A DNA stretch of 64,000 nt, taken from assembly GCF_004327355.1 (NCBI RefSeq), contig NZ_QJUM01000001.1, forward strand, positions 124,001 through 188,000, read 5' to 3'. Both the position numbers and the translations under genes were made by a program. Each line of letters begins with the position of its first letter. Position 1 is the first letter of the stretch. The notes beneath the pieces are model-generated. The model saw only the letters and a list, made by a program, of their open reading frames with translations, was not told the DNA's origin and did no database searches. Positions 17,532 through 25,720 of the stretch are shown here, one piece after another. The stretch comes from Phytopseudomonas dryadis (GTDB lineage Bacteria; Pseudomonadota; Gammaproteobacteria; Pseudomonadales; Pseudomonadaceae).

Positions 17532-19475
17532 TCAGAAGCTCAGGCTCAAGCCGACATGGTAGGTACGACCAGGCTCGGCAAAGGTGAAATCGTCGTCGGC
17601 CTGGCTGAAGTCCCTGTCGGTCAGGTTCTCGATGCCGCCACGCAGGCTCAGGTTGTCGCTCAGCGTTTTGCTCAGCTCGACATGCCAGAGGCTGTAGGCC
17701 GGCATCACATAGGCGCTGTTGCCCGAGTAGCTCAACTGGCTGCCGACATATTCGCCGCGCACCTGGGCACTGAAACCGGCGCCCGGATTCCACTGCAGCG
17801 TGGTATTGGCCAGGTGCCTGGCGCGATCGCCAAGACGCCGGCCGGCACTGCGGTCGATGGCGTCGAGGTAGGTGTAGTTGAGATCCCAGCGCAGGGCCTC
17901 CGGCAAGTCCAGCCCGGCGCCCAGCTCCAGCCCGCGGATACGCGCCTTGTCGACGTTCTCGTAGTGGCGGATCTCCAGCCGGCGGATGCCGCAGGAGGCG
18001 ATGCACTCGGTCTGGATCAGGCCATGTACGTTGTTCTGGAACAGACCGGCATTGGCCGACCATCCCTGCCCCTGGTAATCGGCGCTGAACTCGTAGCTGG
18101 TGTTGATCTCCGGGTCCAGATCCGGGTTGCCATGGATGGTGAACTGCCCGCCGCCGCCCACGGCGGAGTAGCCCGGAGACAACTGCTTCAAGGTCGGCGC
18201 CTTGAAGCCCCGGCCCACCCCGCCCTTCAGGGTCAGTGCCTCGCTGACGTGGTGCAGCAGATAGACCCGCGGGCTCTTCTGCCAGCCGTACTGCTCGTGC
18301 TTGTCGAAGCGGCTGCCGAGCACCAGCGACCAGTCGGGATTGAACGCGATCTCGTCCTGCAGAAAGAGCGCGCGGTGGATGGTCTGCGCATCACCGCCCA
18401 CGAAACCGCCATCCTGCAGGCGTTCCTTGCGCCACTCGGCACCCGCCGTGAGCAGATGGAGATCGGCCAGCGGCACACTGAAACTGCCATCGACGATAGC
18501 GTCGGTCAGCCGCTGGTGCGGCGAACTCGGCACGACGCCGTTGGTATAGCGATTGCGGCGTTCGAGCTCGCTGCGGTACGCCCGCAACGAACTGCTCCCC
18601 CAGCTCCAGTCGCCCGTATGACTGAGCGAATAATGCTCACGTTCGATTCGATCGCTGGACTCGTAATCGACCGGCGCCGTCCCCGCACTACGGGTATTGC
18701 GCCAGCGATCCTCCAGGCCGTTGCCATAGCCGAAGTCGATACGCTGGGCCTGGTCGGGCGTCCAGCTGAGCGTGGCGCTGCCATGGTGGGCCGCGCGGCC
18801 TTCGATTTCCGACAGGGCCGCATCGCCATGCAGCGGCGTATCCTGGCGACGGCGCGTCTCGCCATTCAATGACAGGCCCAGCAAGCCGGGCACCAGCGGA
18901 CCGCCCAGGTAGGCGCCCAGTTGCTGAGTCTGGCCACCACGTCGGTCTTCACGCACAGCGCCATCGAGCAAGGCGCTTCCCCGCCATTCGTCGGTAGCCT
19001 TGCGGGTAATGACGTTGATCACCCCGCCCAGGGCCTCCGAACCGTAGAGCGACGACATCGGCCCGCGAACGACTTCGATACGCTCGATCGCTTCCACGGG
19101 CACCCAGCCCAGGTCGAAGTCGGCATGGGCGATCGCCCCGGCTGCCGTATTGATGCGCTGCCCATTCAGCAGAACCAGGGTGTGCCCGCTATCCATACCG
19201 CGGATGCTGACACCGCGCCGCGTCATTCCCACACCGGTGAATTGCAGGCCAGGGGTGCCGCGCAGCGCATCTTCGAGATCCTGCACGGGGCGCTTGCGCA
19301 ATTGCTCGCGGGTGATCACCGAGATACTGGCCGGAGCATCCTTCAGTTGTCGCTCGGTCGACGTGGCCGTGACCACGACCTCTTGCAGATCGATTGGCGC
19401 GGTGGCGGCTGAGGCCATCAGAGGCAGTGCCGAGACCAGCGTCAGCAGGGGTATGCGTGTAGAGCCCTTGAACAT
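17532..19475 (-). CDS. TonB-dependent outer-membrane receptor
   Basis: A 647-residue receptor of the CirA/BtuB/heme-receptor type. A signal peptide is followed by the TonB box-like region DLQEVVVTATSTERQLKDAP, a plug domain (SISVITREQLRKRPVQDLEDALRGTPGL, VLLNGQRIN, IEVVRGPMSSLYGSEALGGVINVITR) and a 22-strand barrel ending in a C-terminal Phe (VGLSLSF). It is the first gene of the operon; the chelatase begins one base past its stop. I see no cobalamin riboswitch in the 5' region, so B12 is not specially supported; heme, another tetrapyrrole or a metal chelate remain possible. AAGGGA lies nine bases before the ATG. Confidence 0.92.
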   Translation of the reverse strand: MFKGSTRIPLLTLVSALPLMASAATAPIDLQEVVVTATSTERQLKDAPASISVITREQLRKRPVQDLEDALRGTPGLQFTGVGMTRRGVSIRGMDSGHTLVLLNGQRINTAAGAIAHADFDLGWVPVEAIERIEVVRGPMSSLYGSEALGGVINVITRKATDEWRGSALLDGAVREDRRGGQTQQLGAYLGGPLVPGLLGLSLNGETRRRQDTPLHGDAALSEIEGRAAHHGSATLSWTPDQAQRIDFGYGNGLEDRWRNTRSAGTAPVDYESSDRIEREHYSLSHTGDWSWGSSSLRAYRSELERRNRYTNGVVPSSPHQRLTDAIVDGSFSVPLADLHLLTAGAEWRKERLQDGGFVGGDAQTIHRALFLQDEIAFNPDWSLVLGSRFDKHEQYGWQKSPRVYLLHHVSEALTLKGGVGRGFKAPTLKQLSPGYSAVGGGGQFTIHGNPDLDPEINTSYEFSADYQGQGWSANAGLFQNNVHGLIQTECIASCGIRRLEIRHYENVDKARIRGLELGAGLDLPEALRWDLNYTYLDAIDRSAGRRLGDRARHLANTTLQWNPGAGFSAQVRGEYVGSQLSYSGNSAYVMPAYSLWHVELSKTLSDNLSLRGGIENLTDRDFSQADDDFTFAEPGRTYHVGLSLSF

Positions 19476-19499
19476 GGAGGTATTCCCTTCTGAACGGCA

Positions 19500-19520
19500 T
19501 ACGCCACGTGGCGTGGCGTA
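19500..19520. promoter_or_regulatory. inverted repeat in the leader of the TonB receptor gene
   Basis: TACGCCAC and GTGGCGTA are perfect inverted copies separated by GTGGC. The site ends 25 bases upstream of the receptor start codon, so it may be an operator or a leader hairpin. The left 14 bases on their own form a second palindrome, ACGCCACGTGGCGT. Confidence 0.45.
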
Positions 19521-19660
19521 AATCGAGAATCGTCGTGTTGCCTGGAAATATTTGGATCGTTATATCGTTTCTTTATCTGGCATGAACCTTGGCTGGCATT
19601 GGATCGACACAGCGTCTGGGCTGGTTCCAGGCCGTCAATGAGTCCCAAGGCCAAATGCAA

Positions 19661-19675
19661 TGTTAATATATAACA
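19661..19675. promoter_or_regulatory. AT-rich inverted repeat between receptor operon and GlxA-like remnant
   Basis: TGTTA and TAACA flank ATATA in an otherwise GC-rich gap. The spot could be a promoter element or operator for either divergent unit. The rest of the 350-bp gap (19476-19826) shows no gene; a frame from 19660 to 19848 has no ribosome binding site. Confidence 0.35.
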
Positions 19676-19826
19676 TAACTATACAGGTTTTATTGCACCA
19701 GATTGCAATGGACGCTCTTCAGCGCCGGGCCGCGCAATCCAGCAAACGGCTGGTCGGGCCCATGGCGGATTACCGCGCCGCGCTGTCGGAGATCGCCAAG
19801 ACCTCCTACGTCACCAGCGAACCTAC

Positions 19827-20304
19827 GTGGTGGACCGTGACCGGCTGACGGCCTCGAGCCCCAATGGCGCCTTCTACATGACGCTGAACTGGATAGAGAC
19901 GCGCCATGATCGACGGCATCCTCGATATCCTCGCGTTCGAATCCTCACGCTACCGCCGTCTCGATCCCTCGCCACAGACCAACGTCAGCGCGCCGATCCG
20001 CGAGATCATCAGGCTGATGGAGAGCAATCTGGAAGAGCCTCTGGAGCTGGATCAACTGGCGGGTTATGTCGAGCTTTCACGCCGGCAGATCGAGCGGCTG
20101 TTCAAGGAGCAACTGGGCACCACGCCGCAACGCTATTACCTGGAGCTGCGCATTACCGAAGCGCGGCGCCTGCTGCAGCACTCGGAGCTGTCGCTGATGG
20201 AAGTGATCCTGGCCTGCGGTTTCGTCTCGTCCTGCCATTTCAGCAGGTGCTATAGCGCCTATTTCGGCTATCGGCCTTCCCGGGAAACCCGCCTGCTCAC
20301 ATGA
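19827..20304 (+). pseudogene. remnant of a GlxA-type AraC family transcriptional regulator
   Basis: From 19906 a 132-residue frame encodes the DNA-binding half of a GlxA-family AraC regulator: APIREIIRLMESNLEEPLEL, the first helix-turn-helix LAGYVELSRRQIERLFKEQLG and the second near CGFVSSCHFSRCYSAYFG. The usual N-terminal DJ-1/PfpI-like domain of about 180 residues is missing. Just before it, in another frame (19827-19905), the text VDRDRLTASSPNGAFYMTLNWIETRH resembles the end of that domain, pointing to a frameshift near 19905 after larger deletions. The C-terminal part could still be expressed from ATG 19906, but no good ribosome binding site is seen. Confidence 0.7.
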
Positions 20305-20330
20305 GCGCGGGCGGCTTCAAGCAAGCCAAT

Positions 20331-20355
20331 GAAAACGGGCGCTGAAAGCGCCCGT
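20331..20355 (-). terminator. terminator of galU copy 1
   Basis: ACGGGCGC and GCGCCCGT form an eight-base-pair stem around TGAAA, 24 bases after the galU stop on the minus strand, followed by a short T-run on that strand. Confidence 0.7.
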
Positions 20356-20378
20356 CGTCCGTTTCTCGAATCGGCCAA

Positions 20379-21215
20379 TCAGCCATGGCCCGGCTTGTAC
20401 AGGTTCTCGAAGCAGAAGTTGGTGGCTTCGATATAGCCTTCGGCGCCACCGCAGTCGAAACGACGACCCTTGAACTTGTAGGCCAGCACGCAACCTTCCT
20501 GGGCCTGCTTCATCAGCGCGTCGGTGATCTGGATCTCGCCGCCCTTGCCCGGCTGGGTGTCCTTGATCAGGTCGAAGATATCCGGCGTGAGGATGTAGCG
20601 GCCGATGATCGCCAGGTTCGACGGCGCATCTTCGGCCTTCGGTTTCTCGACCATGTGGCTGACGCGGAAAATGTCGTCGCGGATCATCTCGCCGGCGATC
20701 ACGCCGTACTTGTGGATCTCTTCCATCGGGACTTCCTGAACCGCGACGATCGAGCAGCGGAACTGGTTGTACAGCTTGACCATCTGCGTCAGCACGCCGT
20801 CGCCCTCGACGTTGATACACAGGTCATCGGCCAGCACCACGGCGAACGGCTCGTCGCCGATCAGCGGGCGACCGCTGAGAATGGCGTGGCCCAGGCCCTT
20901 CATTTCCACCTGACGGGTGTAGGAAAAGGTGCAGTTGTCGATCAGGCGGCGGATGCCGACCAGGTACTTTTCCTTTTCGGTATCGCGGATCTGGTGTTCC
21001 AGCTCGTAGCTGATATCGAAGTGATCTTCCAGGGAACGCTTGCCGCGGCCGGTGACCATGGCGATCTCGGTCAGGCCGGCGTCCAGGGCTTCTTCCACGC
21101 CATACTGGATCAGCGGAGTGTTGACCACCGGCAGCATTTCCTTGGGCATGGCCTTGGTTGCCGGGAGAAAGCGAGTGCCGTAACCGGCTGCTGGGAACAA
21201 GCATTTCTTGATCAT
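20379..21215 (-). CDS. galU: UTP--glucose-1-phosphate uridylyltransferase, copy 1
   Basis: A 278-residue GalU. The start is the ATG at 21215 (MIKKCLFPAAGYG) with AAGGAA upstream. The nucleotide-binding loop FPAAGYGTRFLPATK, the Lys region PKEMLPVVN, VVLADDL and VEKPK are all intact. The enzyme makes UDP-glucose from UTP and glucose-1-phosphate for LPS core, exopolysaccharide and trehalose synthesis. A second galU lies at 51478-52314 with about 33 differences, roughly 88 percent identity by eye. This copy stands alone beside a CinA-like gene, away from the usual gor neighbourhood. Confidence 0.95.
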   Translation of the reverse strand: MIKKCLFPAAGYGTRFLPATKAMPKEMLPVVNTPLIQYGVEEALDAGLTEIAMVTGRGKRSLEDHFDISYELEHQIRDTEKEKYLVGIRRLIDNCTFSYTRQVEMKGLGHAILSGRPLIGDEPFAVVLADDLCINVEGDGVLTQMVKLYNQFRCSIVAVQEVPMEEIHKYGVIAGEMIRDDIFRVSHMVEKPKAEDAPSNLAIIGRYILTPDIFDLIKDTQPGKGGEIQITDALMKQAQEGCVLAYKFKGRRFDCGGAEGYIEATNFCFENLYKPGHG

Positions 21216-21275
21216 GGGTTTTCCTTGGATGGTCAATAGCTAATAGCGGTAGTCGGTTCGCCGCAGCCCTGGCAC

Positions 21276-21773
21276 TCAGGTCTGGCGTAGCCGCTCGTAG
21301 TAATACGGCAGTTGCAGTAACGCATGACGCACGGCGGCGTGACGTCTGTCGTTGTCGTCACCGGTGAAACTGACGGTTTCGCTGGTCACGCCGCGGTGTT
21401 CGTCCAGGCGCGTGGCGCAGGCGAAGCACATCGTACCTTCCAGGGACTGCTCGCTGGCCTGTTCGTCCGCGCTGTTCGCGCCGGTAATGGCGAGGATGAT
21501 GTCCGCACTGCTGGCCACCAGAACCCCAAGCGCCATTTCCCGGGCGACTTCTTCACTGTTCATGCCGAAGCTCTCGATGGTACGCAGGTCGACCCCCAGG
21601 CAGGCGTGCATGGCGCGCTTCGAATACACCACGAAACCGCTTTCCAGCACGCCATCGCAGCCCGGCACCGCCGCCACCGTCGAGGCCAGCAGCCCCGCGG
21701 TGCTGGACTCGGCCGTACTGAGCACGAGGTTGTACTTTTCGAGAAAATGAACCGCCTGCTCGACGCTGTGCAT
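21276..21773 (-). CDS. CinA C-terminal domain protein (nicotinamide-nucleotide amidase-like)
   Basis: A 165-residue stand-alone CinA C-terminal domain (PncC type). I chose ATG 21773 (MHSVEQAVHFLEKY) because family proteins begin shortly before the LVLSTAESSTAGLLAS motif; GGAGA lies about 11 bases upstream, a little far. The catalytic Ser in the TAES region, SGFVVYS and ILAITG match the family. PncC deamidates nicotinamide mononucleotide. Here the typical TAESCTGG reads TAESSTAG and the late GPGG motif is altered to GANSADEQ, so activity on NMN is uncertain. The gene precedes galU copy 1 on the same strand by 60 bp. Confidence 0.75.
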   Translation of the reverse strand: MHSVEQAVHFLEKYNLVLSTAESSTAGLLASTVAAVPGCDGVLESGFVVYSKRAMHACLGVDLRTIESFGMNSEEVAREMALGVLVASSADIILAITGANSADEQASEQSLEGTMCFACATRLDEHRGVTSETVSFTGDDNDRRHAAVRHALLQLPYYYERLRQT

Positions 21774-22011
21774 GCTGGCGAAAGTCTCCGGCCCATACGT
21801 TACTGTGTGTGTATGGCAGTATCCGGTGCCCACAAGTTCCGATGCATTACGCAGATAAGCACTGAGCAGCCTGCCGGGGCTGGCAGCGACCGCCCATCGT
21901 GGCGACTGAACTCCTGGCGATATCGCCACTTCGGAAGAGAACGGAGCAACGAAGAGCGCAATGATCCGCGCCAGACCGACCGCTTAGCGTCGCAATCCGA
22001 GGAGAACCGTC

Positions 22012-22440
22012 ATGAACACCCAGCGCAAAATGCCTGACGAGGACGCCATGACCGACCCGAGTCCACGTGAGGCCTTCGTTCAAGCCTTGAGCGAACGCGC
22101 CCGGCCCTTGTTCGAGGACGCCGCCAGCCATGCGCGCAATCACGATCTCGATGTGGTGGTCGAACTGGTGCTCGAAGACGACAAGCCTCGGCTGATCCTC
22201 GCGGCCAGCCGGCCTGACGCCGGCCTGGTGAGCAGTTACAGCCTGATCGGCAACCTGGCCACGCAACGCGTGCTGCATGAGGAGTATTACGCCGAGAGCG
22301 GCGACATTCACCGGCAGGAAGCGCGCCTGGCCTCGGTCAACGAGAAAGTGATCGACACCCGCCTGGCCAATTTCTTCCGCAAGGCCTTCGGCCTTTCCCT
22401 GGACTACATCGCGCAGCGCCACCCCATCGGTTTCTGGTAA
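22012..22440 (+). CDS. hypothetical protein
   Basis: A 142-residue protein starting at ATG 22012 after GAGGAG. I do not recognise the family. It is hydrophilic and probably cytoplasmic, with no signal or membrane segment. The middle VVVELVLEDDKPRLILAASRP looks like a beta-hairpin; the C-terminal half is helical and ends LDYIAQRHPIGFW. Codon use is like that of neighbouring genes. It is followed by a dispersed repeat and lies alone on its strand, so its role is unknown. Confidence 0.75.
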   Translation: MNTQRKMPDEDAMTDPSPREAFVQALSERARPLFEDAASHARNHDLDVVVELVLEDDKPRLILAASRPDAGLVSSYSLIGNLATQRVLHEEYYAESGDIHRQEARLASVNEKVIDTRLANFFRKAFGLSLDYIAQRHPIGFW

Positions 22441-22475
22441 GCAGGGCCTGTGGGCGCTCCAGCGCACAGCCCCTC

Positions 22476-22566
22476 GTAGGAGCCGCGCCCCCGCGGCGAT
22501 TTGCGGCCATGACACGCTTTGTGCGATGGCCACCCTCGCATCGCGCCGAGGGCGACGCTCCTGCAG
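22476..22566. repeat. dispersed ~90-bp intergenic repeat, copy 1
   Basis: The segment begins GTAGGAGCCGCG and ends CTCCTGCAG, so its ends are themselves inverted repeats. The reverse complement of 51329-51418 matches it with scattered differences, including CGCGGCGAT, TGACACG and TTTGTGCGATG. It is a typical Pseudomonas intergenic element that could form a long hairpin. The remainder of the 22441-22743 gap holds no gene. Confidence 0.8.
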
Positions 22567-22743
22567 AGGCAGCGGTTTGCCGCTCTTCTGCAGGCGCCCC
22601 TCTGTTCCTGGCAACACCTATCCGATCGGCATTCCCCTCCTCCTCCCTTTACAGCGCCATCTTCACGTTCGATGATCCGGAGCAATACCGACGCCAGCCC
22701 CTCGTCATAGAGTCGCGGCTCAGCGTTTCACTGGAGCGAGCCC

Positions 22744-23922
22744 ATGAATGCGGATGTCGTCATCGTCGGAGCCGGGCCGGTCGGCCTGTGCCTGGCGCGT
22801 TCCCTGTCCGGACAAGGCCTGTCCATCGTGATGATCGAGCGGCAGCGGCTCGAGGATCTGGCCGCCCCGCCCTTCGACGGGCGCGAGATCGCCCTCACCC
22901 ATGCTTCGCGCCACGAGCTGGAAAGCCTTGGCATCTGGTCGCATATCGCCGGCGAAGACATCGCCACGCTGCGTGATGCCCAGGTGCTCAATGGCGACTC
23001 GCCCTATGCGCTGCGCATCGCCGCCGCTGCGGTGCGACAGGAACGCCTGGGTTGCCTGGTGCCCAATCACGCCATTCGCCGGGCCGCCTATGCGGCGGTG
23101 CTCGAGTGCGCCGACGTGCAACTGCTGACGCAAGCCAGTCTCAACGATGTCCGTTGCGACGCCCGGGGCGTGACCCTGCAACTCGATGATGGCAAACGCC
23201 TCGATGCCCGGCTGATCGTGGCTGCGGACAGTCGCTTTTCCGAAACCCGCCGGCGCCTGGGCATCGGCGCACGCAGCGAGGATTTCGGCAAGCACATGCT
23301 GGTCTGCCGCATGGCCCACGAGCATGACCATGAACAGGTCGCCTGGGAATGGTTCGGCTATGGCCAGACCCTGGCCCTGCTGCCGTTGAACGGCAAGTGC
23401 GCCTCGGTGGTGCTGACCCTGCCGCCGCGGGAAATGGAGGATGTGCTGAAGCTCGACGAGGAGGCTTTCGCCCGCGACATGGAACGCCGTTTCGACCGGC
23501 GCCTGGGGCGTATGCAGCTGCTTGGCAGTCGCCACAGCTATCCCCTGGTGGGCGTCTACGCCGAGCGTTTCGCCGGTCAGCGCTGCGCCCTGGTCGGCGA
23601 TACCGCCGTGGGCATGCACCCGGTGACCGCCCATGGTTTCAACTTCGGCCTGCAAAGCCAGCGGCGCCTGGCCGAAGCGCTGCTGGAGGGGTTGCGCCAG
23701 GGGCGCGATATCGGCGACGACAAGGCCCTGCAGCGCTATGCGCGGGCTCATCAGCGCGCCAGCTGGCCGCTGTACCAGGCCACCAGCATGCTGGTGCGCC
23801 TGTACACCGATGACCGGGCGCCGACCCGCCTGCTGCGCAATGCCGGCCTGCGCCTGGCGCAGAACCTGCCCCCCTTCAAATGGGCCCTGGCTCGCCACCT
23901 GACCCAGGTGTCGAACGGCTGA
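22744..23922 (+). CDS. UbiH/UbiF/UbiM family FAD-dependent monooxygenase
   Basis: A 392-residue flavoprotein hydroxylase. The FAD Rossmann motif VVIVGAGPVGLCLARSL is at residues 4-20, the DG motif is represented by LIVAADSRFSETRR near residue 157, and the second FAD motif CALVGDTAVGMHPVTAHGFNFGLQ lies near residue 280. The last is diagnostic of ubiquinone ring hydroxylases (UbiH/UbiI/UbiF/UbiM/COQ6). It most likely adds a hydroxyl group to a ubiquinone precursor, but which carbon cannot be told. It is monocistronic, converges on cysW and abuts it with no spacer. Confidence 0.87.
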   Translation: MNADVVIVGAGPVGLCLARSLSGQGLSIVMIERQRLEDLAAPPFDGREIALTHASRHELESLGIWSHIAGEDIATLRDAQVLNGDSPYALRIAAAAVRQERLGCLVPNHAIRRAAYAAVLECADVQLLTQASLNDVRCDARGVTLQLDDGKRLDARLIVAADSRFSETRRRLGIGARSEDFGKHMLVCRMAHEHDHEQVAWEWFGYGQTLALLPLNGKCASVVLTLPPREMEDVLKLDEEAFARDMERRFDRRLGRMQLLGSRHSYPLVGVYAERFAGQRCALVGDTAVGMHPVTAHGFNFGLQSQRRLAEALLEGLRQGRDIGDDKALQRYARAHQRASWPLYQATSMLVRLYTDDRAPTRLLRNAGLRLAQNLPPFKWALARHLTQVSNG

Positions 23923-24771
23923 TCAGCTGTCCGCGGCGCGTTGCAGGTTGACGCGCTGGCGCCACTCCATGAAGGTCTTGAGGAACAGGGTGAGCAACGC
24001 CATGCACGCCAGCAGGCCGGCCGCGGTAAAGGCGGCGACCGGTTTGTAGTCGTTGTTCAACTGATCGACCAGCAGCGGCAGGGTCAGGGTCTGGTTGAGG
24101 ATGGTGCCGGAGACCACCGACACCGCGCCGAACTCGCCCACTGCCCGGGCATTGGTCACCACCACGCCGTACAGCAGCGCCCACTTGATGTTGGGCAGGG
24201 TGATGTGGCGGAAGATCTGCCAGCCATTGGCGCCCAGGCACAGGGCCGAGGTTTCCTCGTCGCTGCCCTGGGACTGCATGACCGGGATCAGAATGCGCGC
24301 CACGTAGGGCGCGGTGACGAACACCGTGACCATGACGATGCCCGGCCAGGCGAACATCAGTTGCATGTCGCGCTCGTAGAACCAGCGCCCCAGGCTGCTT
24401 TCCAGCCCGTAGACCACCAGGTAGCAGAGACCGGCGACCACCGGCGAGACGGCGTAGGGAATGTCCACCAGGGTGGTCAGCAGCTTGCGCCCGCGGAAAT
24501 CGTAATGGGTCACGCACCAGGCCAGCAGGATGCCGAAACACAGGTTCAGCGGCACGGTCAGCGCTGCCACCAGCAGGGTCAGGCCGATGGCGTGCTGCAT
24601 GTAGTCCTGCGACAGGTTCTCCAGCAGCAGGCTCCAGCCACCGCTGAGCGCCTTGGTGAAGATCAGGGCCAGCGGCACCAGCAGCATCAGCGCCACTGCG
24701 CCCAGGCCGAGAACGATGAGTAGCCATTGATGCCAGTGTTGAGGTTTTTTCATCTGCTTTGCCGCTGCCAT
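23923..24771 (-). CDS. cysW: sulfate/thiosulfate ABC transporter permease
   Basis: A 282-residue inner-membrane permease of the CysW type. Several hydrophobic helices start at WLLIVLGLGAVALMLLVPLALI; family motifs include DIPYAVSPVVAGLCYLVVYG and the ATPase-docking segment SALCLGANGWQIFRHITLPNI. It overlaps cysT by 22 bp if started at ATG 24771; ATG 24753 would instead give a 4-bp ATGA overlap and is an equal candidate. It forms the membrane channel with CysT. No cysA follows, which is unusual; the next gene is the convergent monooxygenase. Confidence 0.93.
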   Translation of the reverse strand: MAAAKQMKKPQHWHQWLLIVLGLGAVALMLLVPLALIFTKALSGGWSLLLENLSQDYMQHAIGLTLLVAALTVPLNLCFGILLAWCVTHYDFRGRKLLTTLVDIPYAVSPVVAGLCYLVVYGLESSLGRWFYERDMQLMFAWPGIVMVTVFVTAPYVARILIPVMQSQGSDEETSALCLGANGWQIFRHITLPNIKWALLYGVVVTNARAVGEFGAVSVVSGTILNQTLTLPLLVDQLNNDYKPVAAFTAAGLLACMALLTLFLKTFMEWRQRVNLQRAADS

Positions 24772-25598
24772 TTGAACAGACGCCCCTGCACCACCTGCAA
24801 GGCGAAGAGCAGGAACAGTGACGCCAGCAGGATCACCGAGGCGATCGCCGCCGCCGCCGGGTAGTTGAACTCCTGCAGGCGCACGAAAATCATCAGCGAC
24901 GACACTTCGGTCTTGAACGGGATGTTGCCGGCGATCATGATCACCGCGCCGAACTCGCCCAGGCTGCGCACGAAGGACTGCGACGCCCCGGTGATCAGCG
25001 CCGGTACCAGGCTCGGCAGCACCACATAGGCGAACGACTGCCACTTGTTGGCGCCCAGGGTGCTGGCCGCCTCCTCGTACTCGGTCCCCAGGCTCTGCAA
25101 CACCGGCTGCACCGTGCGCACCACGAACGGCAGGCTGGTGAAGACCATGGCGATGAGAATGCCGGGGTAGGCATAGGCGATCTTGATGCCGGCGGCGTCG
25201 AACCACTGGCCGAGCCAGCCGCCGGGAACCAGCAGCGCGGCCAGGGTCAGGCCGGCCACCGAGGTCGGCAAGGCGAACGGCAGATCCACCAGTGCATCGA
25301 CCAGGCGCCGTCCGGGGAATTCATAACGGGTGATGATCCAGGCGATCAGCAAGCCGATCAGCAACGCGGCGATGGTGGAATAGAAGGCGCCGCTGATGGT
25401 GACCTTGTAGCTCTGCACCACGCGTGGATCGCTGATCGCCTGCCAGTACTGCGCCCAGCTCATGTCGCTGACGTACAGCAGCAGTGCGGACAACGGGAAC
25501 AGGATCACCAACGACAGGTAGAAGACGCTGAAACCGAAGCTCAGGCCGAAGCCCGGCAGCAACGGGTTCTGCAGAAAGAATACGGGGGTCTTGCTCAC
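24750..25598 (-). CDS. cysT: sulfate/thiosulfate ABC transporter permease
   Basis: A 282-residue CysT (CysU) permease. I chose the GTG at 25598 (MSKTPVFFLQ) because AAGGA lies seven bases upstream; a TTG further upstream has no site. Family segments DLPFALPTSVAGLTLAALLV and the docking loop EEAASTLGANKWQSFAYVVLPSL are visible. It lies 122 bp after sbp, with a strong hairpin between them that may adjust relative expression. Confidence 0.93.
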   Translation of the reverse strand: MSKTPVFFLQNPLLPGFGLSFGFSVFYLSLVILFPLSALLLYVSDMSWAQYWQAISDPRVVQSYKVTISGAFYSTIAALLIGLLIAWIITRYEFPGRRLVDALVDLPFALPTSVAGLTLAALLVPGGWLGQWFDAAGIKIAYAYPGILIAMVFTSLPFVVRTVQPVLQSLGTEYEEAASTLGANKWQSFAYVVLPSLVPALITGASQSFVRSLGEFGAVIMIAGNIPFKTEVSSLMIFVRLQEFNYPAAAAIASVILLASLFLLFALQVVQGRLFKWQRQSR

Positions 25599-25616
25599 TC
25601 GGAAGTCCTTCAATGC

Positions 25617-25644
25617 ACAAACCGCCGGAGGGTCGGCGGTTTGT
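25617..25644. terminator. intra-operon hairpin between sbp and cysT
   Basis: ACAAACCGCC and GGCGGTTTGT form a perfect 10-bp stem with an eight-base loop, 76 bases after the sbp stop and 18 bases before the cysT start. No T-run follows on the minus strand, so it may stabilise the sbp message or partly terminate, giving more binding protein than permease. Confidence 0.55.
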
Positions 25645-25720
25645 GGGTCACACGTGACGGCTCGAGCGACTGAGGCTCATCGTCTATCGAGCAGGGAGGC
25701 TATGCCCCCTGCCCTGGCGA

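Noticed and set aside
19476..19660. Cobalamin riboswitch upstream of the TonB receptor
   Set aside because: I looked on the minus strand for the B12-box and conserved core segments and did not see them. An Rfam covariance search would settle this.
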